Assembly (NCBI GenBank): GCA_000469685.2
Contig: LS997562.1
Span: 2,263,992-2,327,991 of the forward strand
Direction: 5' to 3'
DNA length: 64,000 bases
Source of the DNA: Haemonchus contortus
Taxonomy: Eukaryota > Nematoda > Chromadorea > Rhabditida > Trichostrongylidae
Each line of letters opens with the position of its first letter. Positions within the stretch are counted from its first letter, which is position 1. The notes beneath the pieces were generated by a model that searched no databases, was not told where the DNA came from, and was given only the letters and a program-made list of their open reading frames with translations. Positions 34,731 through 59,700 of this stretch are shown here, piece after piece. The position numbers and the translations under genes are program-made.

Positions 34731-36729
34731 TCCGAATTTTTTTCTGAGAAAAATAGCGTTGGGGCACTTGAGAGATGACGTCATGCCACGCCCACCCGGA
34801 AAACTCCGCCCCTTTGACAGGCCCACTTCCGTGACATATATTAGGCAGTATCTACTCAGTGATTTGCTTATTGAATCAGCGTGGTGCAGGACTGATCCTC
34901 CGAGGTATTTCTGTGATCACAGCGTCATATGTGACGGCATTTGACTGCGTAGGGACGGGACAAGTTATGGGAATCCCTTGCGGAAATCGTCTGCTTACTA
35001 ATCTCAACTTTCACATGAAACCTTGAACCGTGTCTATTCATTCATAGAAAATATGATGCCTTCTGTAAAACATTCTGCTTCTGAACACATTATCTCATTA
35101 TGACGCCATTATTTCCAGTCCATTTCCAGTTTCATAGCTTCTCTTGTGACAGATTACAGCATGGCGCTTTTACAAAAGGACTCTTACTTGTTAGCGATGC
35201 CCTTTACGCTTAGTCGGACTCATGTCCTTCCACTCACTTTCCTCAACCCTCCAGTAATGAACGCTCAATAACGATGGCCCAGCTCTGAGAAATCCTTATA
35301 TGTGGCGCCGTGCATACACTCCTCTTTCAATGCTAATTGTACAAACTTTTCGCAACTATTGTAGGAAGCCACATATCAGGTCCTGGACCCTCTCCACTTC
35401 ATGAATTTCTTACCTTCTCCTTTGAAGCTGTAACTGAGGCCCTATATGGCCCACACATATGCCCCCAATTTGACCACTCGGCTATTAGCACTACATTCTG
35501 ATCAAAGTGCCGATACATGCACCCTAGTTTGAAGGGAGAAAAAAGATTCATCCATCGATGAATCCCTTCCCGGGATGCGCCCCGGATTCGACTTCTACTC
35601 CAAATCGTGAGGTTCTGTGCTTGAATGCGAGTCCGGAAAATAGGCCGACTGTTGCACAATACCTTTTAAATATGGCATCAAGTAATCGATCCTAAACATA
35701 AGGCTTCAGGGAAGAAGTAAAATTAGCGGTTGGGTGGGAGTGTAGTGATAGTAGCTGCATGGGAATGATATTTGGACGAGCTGTCCGAATGTGGGCGCCA
35801 TTACGTACAGCTGGCTACAGTAATCTGCCTGCATACAACGTATGTGTCCCGGTGCGAGTGGTGCAACCTCTACAGTCTCACAGCACCGTGAAAACTCGTC
35901 CTCCTTAGTTGTTTGCGCCGGCTAATCCGGTTTTGTGATCACTATTGCGCCGTATCTTAGCCGTCTTTTGAACGGCAACGTCTCTTGGCTATTCATGGGA
36001 GTAGTGGTCCTTCCTAAGGAGAAATCTTAGGAATCATTCTTATCATAGACTATGCCTTTCATAGAACATTCTAATTATAGTCTTCATAAGCCCGAGGTCC
36101 ATTCTAGGGATGAATCTCAAGAATCAGTTTTATGAGACTACATAAGCCCTTAGACTGTTGCCATTTTAATCTAATTACAGCTGGTAAATGGAGAGCACGG
36201 GCCAATGGGAATCGAATGAACTCTTTGCTAACTGACTATTAAACATAATGAGACCTTTCCCTTTTCTAATAAAAGCTGATTCACAATGACGCAAATGTCT
36301 GAATTGTTCCGTCCACATTGGACCATAATGGTCTTTCATTTTGTTTCGAAAAATTCTTCCCAGACAGCATCGACTTTGCCTCAGCCTTACCAAGATTACA
36401 AGCTCTATTAAGCTACTCTTCGCCTTTGTCGGCATCTGGGCATCGAAAAGCAATTGACAGACAGCTCCGTTCTCGCGCTATGAAATCGGGTTCTTCACTA
36501 TCTTTCTGAGGAGGGCATTAGTGCCAACAGCGTCATCAGTGTGGGCGAGGAAGTGGAATTGCAATTGGTCGTTTGGGATCGTCTTGATTTCCAGAAATTT
36601 TGGGAGCGAAAAAGGCCTACTTTCCAACTCTATATTATGCTTATTTACTTTACTACATTAATTATACTACGTTTTTATATTTCATACTGTTTGCTATTTT
36701 TGCTATATCTTGATTTTTTTTATTCCCCG
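34731..36729. other. Gene-poor interval with repeat fragments
   Basis: Holds a short SINE family A 3' fragment on the minus strand (about 35570-35645: GATGCGCCCCGGATTCGACT) and a diverged relative of the MITE-like element (about 35725-35920, with TATTTGGACGAGCTGTCC and GTGCAACCTCTACAG). No exon supported. Confidence 0.45.
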
Positions 36730-37005
36730 GGCGTTGGTCAAGCTCGTCTGAAGAATGCGCCCCGCACTCGAGTTCCATGCAGAATCGTAGAGGCGTTATG
36801 AATACATATGTGGCCTAAACAATGACTTGCGGTGGCCAGCCGATGTACAAGCCAGTGCTTTTATCCTCCAGACGAGTCTGGTACCAATTGACATACCCCG
36901 GAGGGATGGAAAGCTTGGTTGGCCTAGGCGGATACTGATCCGGGATTCGAACCAGTGATCGTGCGTGTCTGATAGTGCGCCTCTCGCTACTGTACCACCT
37001 ATGTC
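36730..37005 (-). repeat. tRNA-derived SINE (family A)
   Basis: Near-complete minus-strand copy: GCGCCCCGCACTCGA at the 3' end, ATGACTTGCGGTGGCCAGCC, ACGAGTCTGGTACCAATTGA, CCGGGATTCGAACCAGTGAT (B box) and the A-box complement TACTGTACCACC. Confidence 0.9.
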
Positions 37006-37789
37006 CCTATTTTCATGTAATACTGCAGAATCTCATTACAAACTTTTATAGTACGTTGCACTACTCGTTTTACCAATTCTTACTACATTATTTATCTTCG
37101 CCTCTGTTCTCCTCTCTTCCCAGCCCTCCCACCTCCATGCTTTAATTGAAATCACCTGTACTTGTAGCCATTTATAGCAGGTGTGGGAGCACATTTTAAT
37201 GGGTTTGGGTAGATTTCTTTGAAGAGTCTCTTTTGCTTGTCTTACGGCGTCTTATTACTTTCAACGGGAAAATACGTCTAGACGACAGTTTTACGGCTGT
37301 CGAAGACGTCATCTCAAATTACTGTATCCCTGGGGGTTTCCTGACTGGATTATTCACTATATCACGAGGGGATAATTGCTTCATTGTTGTTGATCTGGAC
37401 AAATTACAATTCCATGGAATCATAGCTCATAATTTGTACATACTATGTAGTTAGATTGAAGCAGACATGGCAAATGCAAAAACACCATTCATCACATACC
37501 TACCTATTGACTTAGCCTGACTCGGTTCTCGTCTAAACGTCAATGTCGCCAGTTTTGCAAAGTCTCCGTCACTTTTTTAATTTCTTGCTTTCAATAACAG
37601 TTCCTTGTGTATTAACTTCCATCGCAAGTTTTTTCAGGCAGTTAACGGCTTTACAAAGTAGCTTTGGCCATACTATGTAAAGACCCTGTAGAATTACTAG
37701 CTCCCGTAAATTTGGCTCTAGATATTTACGGTTTGCTGTAGAAGATGTTGCACACTCCCATCCGTGAAAAGGTGTGGTCTTCTGGCATC
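37006..37789. other. Intergenic, no gene seen
   Basis: No exon, RNA gene or repeat match was recognised between the two SINE copies. Confidence 0.4.
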
Positions 37790-38065
37790 AATCTAACTCG
37801 TTTTTTGGAATGCGCCCTGCACTCAACCCCCTCCAGAATCGCATCGTGCTTGATAGCGTATTTGGCCTATACAATGACCTTCGGTGCTTCGACGTTTTGT
37901 TTAATAGTCAATGTTTTTATCCTCCCAGACGAGCCCGGCACCATTTGACCGGCCATGGAGGGGTGATAGTCTTGGTCGGCCTAGGCGAGTATCAATACGA
38001 GATTCGTTCCTTAGATGGTGCCTGTGTGATATTGTGCCACTAGCCACTACACCACCTTTATCACT
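37790..38065 (-). repeat. tRNA-derived SINE (family A), diverged
   Basis: Minus-strand copy with GCGCCCTGCACTCAA, TTATCCTCCCAGACGAGCCC, GGTCGGCCTAGGCGAGTAT and CACTACACCACC. Its B box is degraded. Open frames crossing it are artefacts. Confidence 0.82.
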
Positions 38066-41000
38066 GATGTTACAATCAGTGGAAAACATGATCTCTGGCA
38101 CCGACCAATCTATAGTAGAGATAAGCCAAGCATTTGACTACCATACAAAGTTGCACATTAATTCGAATACATGCATGGCCCAAAGGTCTGGGTATGAGTT
38201 GGTGGATTTGAGATTTGACCAACGATTCCCACTTCAACTCCGTTCCTCCGTCCCCCACCTCCCACTTCCCCCTCCCCCCCCCCCACCACCCACTCTCCGT
38301 TTCCCCTCACTCATCTACAATAAGCGAACTTGTTTTCGAGACTTTGGAATCTTGTCGAGATCTATGAGCGCATTTTACAGATACCGGAAAGCAGCAGGCG
38401 GTGAGGATCTCGTTTTACCTGATGCCATTCTTACCTGCGTGAAACTAGATCCGATACTTCCGAATACCTTCTGTTTCACTTGTTTTGCCGTTGATCACAT
38501 TCTGGATATCCGTAACGCTTTACGTGTCCCTTTCATGCACTGAGGAAACCCACACAATTAGCTTTTTCTGTTGTGTCTGGGAGATGTCTTGTTGGAGGGG
38601 GTCAGATAAATTCCTGTGATCTTCGATGCCCCAACTTTACCCTTACCCTTGCCCCTGAAAAATTTGTTGTGCCTACGTGCTCTACAGCTTGAGTGAGTAC
38701 TTTTTCATGAACACAACTCGGTTATCCATCATAGAAGCTGTCAGTCTGTTATTTTTAAGTGTTGTCCCATTGACACCGCTTGAACCACCACTGTTCGTTT
38801 CGTCGGGTCCACACCGCTGGCTGCCCCGTGGTAAATAATCATTGGCGGCTGTCCAAATCGCTCGGAATTCGCCCCCTCACTCGGAGGGGGGAACACAGGT
38901 GACACATTGCCTCCGCCACCCCCCACAGAGTAATTTTTCGTCGTTGTGGAGTTGATGCCTGATAACCTAAGTGCTCTACAATGGTTTAAGTAAATGTTTT
39001 TCTATCTCCCAACTGTTATCCATACGTCTGCTGACAATAAACAATTAGGTTCTGATCCAGTAAAAATAGAACGGGTAACATGTCAGTGGGGTCTGGCATT
39101 GTCAGTGGTGATTCTTCTTGTGGGCCACTTGTTCCTCCCCACTTCTCGGCTTCCAATGAAATAATTTTTCCGTTAGAACCAGACGGTCAGAGGTGACTTT
39201 CTTGTGGACCGACTCGAATGGACCATGAAGACTGGCACTAGTAAAAAGAGAGAGGCTGATCTTTTAGCCTCTCTCCTTCATCTCTTTGCTTGAAAACGGA
39301 CCCGGAAAAAAAATTTTCCATTTGAACTAGTCTAGACGGCATCAAACCCTATGAAATCCAGTCCAGCACCTCTCAACCCACTTTTGAGTACATTTATACA
39401 GTAAGCCACTTTTTTGGGACGCGCCATGCATTCGACTCTAATCTTGAAAGGAAAAATCGTAAAGGCGAGCGTAACATTTTCAGGATATAATCTACTTCTG
39501 ATACCGCCTCGAACGGTTCATAAAGACTACCACTTATGAGAATTGCATGGGCATTAATCTCTTTTGAGCCTTTCAAAAATTTTCATTTCCAAATGATCAT
39601 CCCTTAGCGAAGAACAGTGAGCACCCAAGATGGAGGCCTTGCTGGAGGTATTCAACTATGCAAAATAAAAAACCTGTACTCATCGATGGTACCCATCGCT
39701 GAGCTACCCATAAGGCTTCTACTCAAAATCGTGGTGTGGGTACAGTGATGACACTTAAGAACATTTTTTTTATTTTTATTTTATTGAGCTCATCTTGAAC
39801 CCGGTGCAGGTGAACACTCAAGCAACCCAACATGGCTCGATAGCAGAAAGGTTGTGTTGCCTACAAACGACAAGACCTCTTCTGCGCCTATGAGGCACCC
39901 ACCTCAAGGTGTCAGGCTAGGAGGATAACAGAACAGCCTGAAATATTACTCTGCCTTCCCAGCAATGGTATAGGTAGATGAAGCATGCACATTGATATCC
40001 AAACTTCTTTGCCTTTGCTGTCATAACTGGAAGCGGAAGGCATGGCTTATTTAGAATGAGCTGAGCCGCTTATTTGTTGGCTCAGAAATTGTAACGAGCT
40101 GAAGTAGAATATTGCTAGGGAGGTGTTTTTCCTCCAACATTGCTCTTGATTGGTTGACATCGACTCACTCACAAGGTAGGGCCCTAACCGGCATCCAGTC
40201 GCTGAGAGGCTACTAAAATGGGCATCCAGTTGCTACTTTGGATCCGACTGTAGATAGAGTACATGACACAACTCAAGGAGAAGACTTATTAGCGTTGACA
40301 GCATTCCTTTCGTGATCACTATACTCATCCAATCCTTGTTACGAAACGAAATGTAGGCGAAATGCACGACGCATTCCCAAAAATATCTGCCCGATGCCGA
40401 AAAACTGCTCCAAATTTTCTTTTCACTGGATAGACCAAAATGTTCAAAAATGAGTAGAAGTTTGATTTTGATGTTGTTGGACAGAATGTTTTTGGACAGC
40501 TGACGCTATCAACACCTCCGCTCCACCCTCAGCTGATCTGCCCGCTGAGAACCCATTCAGCTCAGCTTATCCTGAGAGGCTACCGTAATCGTCACCTTGA
40601 TCTGCTATGCAGCAACACTTTGATAGGCTGGAATGATAATAGTTCTTTTTAGCTTTTGTGACTCTCATTCCCATTATCGTCTGACCGCTATTTATGTGCT
40701 TTTTGGAGAAGTTCCACAAAATGAGCAATAATCCCTAGTTGTGTAGATAGTTTTTAGAAATAGATGCTGCTCCACCAACATTTCCAGCACGTCGTTTAAT
40801 TTCTGCTGCAGAGAAACCATAATTCATGGTAAAAATACAATTTGACAGGCATATCTAGTAGAATGGTCAGTAGGTCCGAAAACTGAAGGGGGTGGGGCCT
40901 CTCCTGATAAATTCTACTATTAGTTAAATCGGCCCGGCAGAAATTTGGAGCTTTGTTGATCTGCCCGAGGTTTGCCCCTTTTACCATAAATGTGGCGCTT

Positions 41001-42027
41001 CGGGAATAGGCTTCATCACACGTACGCCACCAAAAAACGATAGAGTTTCAGCTGGGATTCAATAATGTCAATATAGGTCATCTGCTGTAGTCGGAAGGAA
41101 GCTACGTTTCGGGGCGGAAAAGCAGAACTTCTTATTTTCAGTTGACTTTCTTCTGTAGATATAAAAGTTGTTAACACAGCGGACCGATCTGCTCATTCTT
41201 TGGGTAGCTGCTCAGTTCTTTGAGTTAGGTTGACTCGATTTCATTAACTGAATCACTAACATAAAGGTTGACTAGAAGCATACCCGGAATCGAGTCATAT
41301 TATCAAATCAAATACTCTGATAAGCTTCGGTACTTTGCTCCTGCGTCACAATCCCTCATTACAAAAGTCTAATTGTAATTGTTACAAGCTAATACAAGAA
41401 TATAATGGTCTTATTCATTTTTCCATTCTTTGCCTTCTCTGAAAACCGCCTTTAACAGCTACCGATACAACTTTGACATCACGTCAAAGTGACTACTGCT
41501 TCATTTTTTACCTTCTACTACCTTACTCTTTAAAAAACGTTTAGAGCTGAGTTACAGTACCACTTTCAAGGTTTTTGTAGCAGTCGAGAGACCAAGTGAG
41601 CAGGAGTAGTAGTTTCTATCAAGTTCGGCACGGTCCCCACACATCGTACGGCAAACGAATCTCGCTCGAAAGCATTTCTCTAGTTTTTACCAGCTTTAGC
41701 CAATCACTTAAGCTATCCCTCCGATTAGATGGAGGTGAAGGATGATAAAAAACTGATTAGTATACCTGCTGGCTGAAGCAAGTTAGTGTATAGGCCTGGA
41801 ACGCATTCAAACGACACTCCGCTTTTGAGAGTAGGTCGAATTTGTGGCGCAGTCGAACACGCATTGGTCGAACCCCAAAAACTTTTACCCTTTCGTCATA
41901 TCTCAGCAATTGCCTTCGACCAAACCGCGTTCGCGTTGCTCGATTTGTTTCAGTTTATGTTTATTCAGGAGGCATGAACGCTAAAATATCTTATTATTTT
42001 ACAACATGCTACTAAGAACTATCACAG
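38066..42027. other. Gene-poor interval
   Basis: No supported exon. A C-tract lies at about 38272-38284. A 3' SINE-like fragment (GACGCGCCATGCATTCGACT) occurs near 39419. Nothing else recognised. Confidence 0.35.
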
Positions 42028-42222
42028 GTATCAGAACACTTGGAGTTGTTTTTTCGTCCTGGCTGGGTGTGGCAGCATAATTCAATGGGTTGGAATAAGT
42101 TAAAGCACCTATTGTATACATGGTTCAATGTTGACGTGGAGCTACCTGGACTCAGTGTGGACGTCAGAATCTTCCAATTGTATTCACTTCTATTCATATT
42201 ACTAATTATCCTCAAAAACTGA
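42028..42222 (+). other. Candidate C-terminal exon with hydrophobic end
   Basis: After the acceptor ATCACAG, the frame is open for 64 codons to TGA. It reads VSEHLELFFRPGWVWQHNSM, then Trp/Leu-rich sequence ending in LYSLLFILLIILKN, which could be a membrane anchor. No upstream exon was tied to it. It lies 740 bp upstream of the zinc-finger gene on the same strand. Confidence 0.3.
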
Positions 42223-42962
42223 CTGCACCACGTCATTGTCAATTACTGTCCAATTATTCAGAAAAAGACGATGTCATGAAGGGAACAATTACTATTTCGT
42301 CGAAGCTTAAAGGGTAAAACGAGTGAAAAGCAGTTTTTGAGATTGACTGGGAATTGATAAATGCTTATAAATTCTCCTAAAGTTGAACCCTCCAAACCTC
42401 TCCCACGGTGGCCATCGAGGCTCAGGCCTTCAAGGAAGTTCTTCAGAAGGAAGACCATACCTTTCTTTCGGGATCCTTGCTACAATACTCGAAGCCCACA
42501 ACTTCAAACACTTTTTCTCCATTTAGTCGCTGTGGAGTAGAGACCCCGTTTAACAGGATGATCCGGGCATCCCATTCCCTGCTTATGCTGCTGTCAGCTA
42601 GAGACCCAAGCGAATGCCGGTACTGTAAAAAGAAAACATCACCCTTGATCCTTCGCTCTTGCTCTTCTTCTTATGCTGTTTCTTTGTGAATCTTCTCCTC
42701 TTCCTCCTTTTTTCACCTCTTCTCTCTACTTTTTCTTACAGATTCTCTCTGGCTCTGGCTGCGTTCTATTGTCATAGGTCGTTGCCATTCATGAATCGCC
42801 TAACTAGGCCTTAATTCTAGTCATAAGGTTTCTTGGCCTGTTGACAGAAGAGTTATCACTTTTTCTGAGTTTGCCCAATCTTTTAGTGAAGTTATTTGAC
42901 AGATGCCTGAGACGTCGTTTTGCACGTGATACGAATTTGCACATGATGTTAGAATTCCAGGA
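42223..42962. other. Upstream region of the zinc-finger gene
   Basis: Contains a pyrimidine-rich stretch (about 42650-42745). Two AG sites just before the ATG (TTAG and CCAG, within 20 bp) could serve as trans- or cis-splice acceptors for the first coding exon. No separate gene seen. Confidence 0.35.
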
Positions 42963-54905
<11,943 letters not shown>

Positions 54906-56249
54906 CATCACCATAAAAATTTGTTTGAGATCATCAACGTAATGCTCATTCTTGTAGTGAGGAATTCTGCTGTGACTGTATTCGTTCATCTCAGGTTGTA
55001 AAGGTGAAAAATCACAAGAAAACGTAAACATAAGCTCCGAATTGGTTACCTAAGTATTAGCATATCAGTGCATACGTCTTTACCTAATGTTTACTGCCGA
55101 CAAACTGTCAGTGATCATATTATTCCATCATATTATATATGCGGCTTTGAAATCGTTTTTCTTGAATCCTCCCATTCTTGTTACCGCGTGGGGAGGGGTA
55201 GGGACACGTCGTCGGATATGGGACATATGCTCAAAAGACTGAAGTTCAATAGGTTGATCCAGCTCCATTTCTATTGGTTTATGCCCAATGCATTTGATGA
55301 TACGAGACCATTTGCATTCGAAGATTTGCCGCGTGCCTGCGCGTGTCTGTGAGAAATCGGACATAAATCCCCTCCGGCACCTCCTCTGTTGACTAGATTT
55401 CGAACTTCACGGATCCATCAGTACAATAACTCAGGGTGCGCCTCATGGCTGGGAAGTTTACTTAGAAACCAAATGCTCTCACTAATCCTCCATTTAATCA
55501 CTAGAGCTTGGCCATCACCTTCTTTGCGTGAGCCAAGCATGTGCTCATCCTAATCGCATTTTGTCTCGATTATCGTGTGACTGTAGTGACTGTGCCATTA
55601 AGTCCGCAAATTGCGCACTCTCTCCTAACCTTCTGTTCGGCAGTTCTAAGTTCGACTGAAAACAAGAAAAAAAGCTGACGCTGTGCTATATAAGTTCTTA
55701 GTTGCCGACAATTTTATTTGATATTTGTTGAAGTTTCTAAGTGAGGACTTTGCTCCCTAATAATGTCGAAATTCCTGAATTCATAGGGTACGGTAGTTGG
55801 ACGGAATAATTTGTAAAAACCTTGATTATTCCCGGTGATTATCTGATGGCCATGCGACCGTATTTGCAAGAGAAACTTGAAAACATTGTCCAACAATTAT
55901 TCCAAAAATTTATCGATTGGTTTTCTACCGTAAATAAATACCCCGATCAATATACTTTAGTTAATGCATTAATATGTATGGAATTAATTTCCTGGTGATA
56001 AAATCAAATAATCAGTCATCAAATTTCAATGATTCTCTTTCGTGCTATTGTCAGAAGAAATTCTAGATCGATTTTATGGCAACGAGTACTATTCACGTGT
56101 ATAATGTGTATGTATAGTTGTAGAAATTGAAATTATTATTGTCATTTACCATATTTTATGATTACTGATTGATCTTTGAGCGTCGGTCATACTGTTGGTT
56201 ATATTCGCTAGTGATAATAAAGACTTCTATCTGTATCATTCAACAGGTA
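54906..56249. other. 3' region of the zinc-finger gene and intergenic DNA
   Basis: No coding exon supported. AATAAA-like signals occur at about 55933 and 56216 and could mark polyadenylation of an extended 3' UTR, but neither is close to the TAA. Confidence 0.35.
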
Positions 56250-56540
56250 CCGAGGTGGTGTAGTAGCAAGTAGTGTAACTCCTTACGCCCACAGTCCTCG
56301 GTACGAATCTTGGATCGATACTCGCCCAGGCCAACCAGGCCTTCCGTCCTTCTGGGTCCGTTATTTGGTATGGGAATCGTTTGGGAAGATGAAAAAGCAC
56401 TCACTGACTTGTACATCGGCTGGCTACCGTAAGTCACTGTATAAACCACATACCCATTCAAAGCCCCACTACAAATCTGAATAGAAACCGAATGTGGGGC
56501 GCTTCCCAAAATCGGATTAATTAACACCGAAGACTTACCC
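56250..56540 (+). repeat. tRNA-derived SINE (family A)
   Basis: Plus-strand copy: ACCGAGGTGGTGTAGTAGCA head, GGTACGAATCTTGGATCGAT (mutated B box), CCCAGGCCAACCAGGCCTTC and CTTGTACATCGGCTGGCTAC, ending near GATTAATTAACACC. It lies between the two convergently transcribed genes. Confidence 0.87.
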
Positions 56541-56751
56541 ATCATGAGCGATGGAGTTGACTGGCTATGACTGGGCTCTCGAGCTGTTATTCTTTCCCAT
56601 AGCTCATACATCAAAACAACTGCGACACATTGAACTTTATACATCCTGGATTAACCGATAACACTTTCAGATCCATGTGATATGAGGATAAGTGTGTAGC
56701 GCAAATAGAGGAAAAAGTAAACATTAGAAACAAACACAAACAAGTTTGAGG

Positions 56752-59700
56752 TCATTCTTCACATTTTGGTGATTTCATTGCTGGATATCCATTTGAGTGT
56801 TGCTGCTTTTTCAGAACTTCTACTGAGTACAACGACGATGATTCATCTTTCACTTCTATAAATGAGTCAGAAATAACTATGTTAGAAGAACTTTCTTCGA
56901 CTTGTCTAAAAATTTTCAAAATTTAGATTAGTGAGGTCACTGATCCGAGTTTACCATTGGAATTGTTCGTGAAACTGTCGCTTAGCGTATCGTCGTCCTG
57001 AACAGCACCCTCCGCTTTCCGTTTCCGGTTGTTTTCCAGACGACGGGAACGACCAAAGAACAAATCCAAAGGTGTACCACCTGAAAAACAAACAAATTCG
57101 AGTTAAATTCCTTAGTAAATGGAAACTACCATGGGTAATGGGGACCTTTCTGCCACTTCTTTCCCAGTCAAAATTCTGGGAGCGGTGCTTTTTGAAGCGT
57201 TTGCCACATGAAGAATGATACACAAATCCTGGGTGCCAAACAAGTCCAAAACTTGGTCCATGGACCATCTCTCCCATAGCAATCATCACAAAATGACAAA
57301 ATGACGCCGATTAAGTTCAAACCTACCTAATTCTTCTATCCATTCCGAATTGTGCATGTACTTGATTTCACTCAAATATTTGGACCAATTCAATTTTCCA
57401 TTTTCCATTAGCCATGCATATATCCGCTCACGAATCATCGTCTCTTCTCGTCTGAAAATTTCCTGTTCAGCAAAAACAGCTTCCTTCCAGATCTATCGTT
57501 TGTTCTACGACATATATGCTTCAAGAGACATAAATGATGACTTTTTTAGCGAAACAATTATCAAAACTCGACAAACCTTGGGGCCACGACACCTTGCTTA
57601 TTTTTGTTTTCTGCATAAAAAACCAACTGTGTAGATGGGAACTTTTCTGCAACCACTTTCTCCAGGAAACCTGAAACACGGAGTCTAATGGGAACAAGCT
57701 GATAACCGATGATGATAGTGCTGGTGAATATTTAACTATTACTCTACTATTTCACATTACTTCACATGATCAATCTGTATTAATGAGTGATCGATTTGAA
57801 TCAGGACAACAATTAAGTCAAATGCAATATAGTAGCAATCAAAAAAACAAACATAAATTCACCTCGATAACAGCAGTCCAATTTAATTGTTTTCGGAGCT
57901 CCGAATAGGAATAGCAGGTTCGACAAAGCATCGGCCACCACTTCCGGTTGATTATTAATCAGCGGACATGCGTAGGTATACTGTGAAACCTACAAATTTC
58001 AAAATTTTCCTCAACAATATTTTTGCACTTGGAATCAACTTATGCCACAGTAATTATAGGTGTAGTACTCCACCTACACAACCCATTTAACACAGACCTC
58101 CACCATAGCTCACGTGGTTCTTTCCTCCAGAAGGAGCGGGAAGTGGGAGGGGTTGAACCGGGTGGGCGTCATGTGGTATCACTAACATCAGACCAGAGCA
58201 GTTTCCTTCTGAGGAATGAAAAAAACACTTGAATGTCGGCTGGTCCACCTAATTTGTGGTACATTGTTGCTAGATTCGACTTTCAGACAAAATCGCTCAT
58301 TGACATCTTAAGTGATCCTAAAGTGGCCCTCCATTAAGGCCATCATAATGAGCAAATACGTAGCACTTGGGGGCAAGCCCCGTCCTGAACATGAATGAAA
58401 AAAGGCAAGTATTCTATCCCTCTATCATTTCAGGCAGGTGACAGCGCCTATGCAAAACTAAAGCGATAATTAATCACCCGATTATCCATCCAATAGTGCG
58501 TCGGGTGGCGGCTATTCTAGAGTGCACTATGCATAGCAACACCTTTAATCACTGCGTGGCATTTTTAAAGGATCAAAAAAAAGATATGAAAAAAAAGGTT
58601 TCGTCTAGGTGACACTCCTGACTCTTCAAACAAACCTCATCTTTGGCGTGAAAAATATATGTGAAGGGTGGATCAGGACGTTTTGAAAAATCAACAATTT
58701 CGACATCGACCGTTGACCAAACATTTGGCGAACTTGGCTGACCGCTGGTAGACTATAAAAAGATTCTCGGTTGGCTTCAGATTTGAAAATAAAGAATAGT
58801 TCGAATAAATCTAAGAAACATGTTAATGAAAAGCAAAAAAGATCAATTATAGAACCACGGTACACGTCTATATCATTGAAAATCTTACCGGTTTGGCGCT
58901 CTCATCAAACTCTGATATAAATTTCGCCAGATTCTCATTGGGTCCCATTCCGTACTCGTCCTGAATATCACTTTTTAACGCCTGATAGATCATTCGAACC
59001 AAATAGTGTCCATTTGATTTGATAAACATTTTTTTGTTCATAAACAAGCAAAAAAAAAAAGAATTTGGTCACGAACACACGGTTGTCACGTTAATTCGCT
59101 CATTACCCCCCGCAAGTACTCATCCCAGTGTTACCCACCAGCTGTCAGCTTAAGAGGGCAGACCCGACATTACGCTTTCATAAGCTTATTTCTTCGAAGC
59201 CATATAGCCACTCACGTAGAACTAATTTCCCGGTTCCAACACATTTCAATGATGTACTTTACTACAACTATTTGCCCTAAACGTCGAAAGGCACACCCTA
59301 CTTCTTTCCTTTCTAGATCGTGCACGTTCTGGAAAATGCTGATTTACCTACTTTATGCAGAATTCCACAATGAAGGGAAACCCAGAACTTACAAGGAATG
59401 AATATCGAAATGGATGAGTGGACATAAGTTTGCTCATAGTAAGAATGATAACGTTTATCGCTGGTAATCAATGAAAAGGTCGAAGCATCCTCGAAAACAT
59501 CACATGCTTCTACCTCTCTTATCAACAGAGGGTTCTCAGAACATTTTTCTACTAAAGATCCCCAGAGTTTGCTAATAGCTTTGCTTTTCTTCCCGTTTCT
59601 CTTTAATTGGAACTGATTAAATTAGATGAACTAGAAAAAACAGTAGTGGAGCTTAAGATGTAAGGTTCCGATTATAGTATAGAACAATAACAGCATAGAT

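Noticed and set aside
37911..38543. 210-codon plus-strand open frame with a poly-Pro run
   Set aside because: Its first part is an antisense SINE and its Pro run comes from a C-tract; there is no splice context or motif for a protein.
57090..57326. Open frame (MIAMGEMVHGPSFGLVWH...) as an extra exon of the integrase-derived gene
   Set aside because: The flanking exons join perfectly in phase across it and give the expected GGTPLDLFFGR motif; this stretch behaves as an intron.
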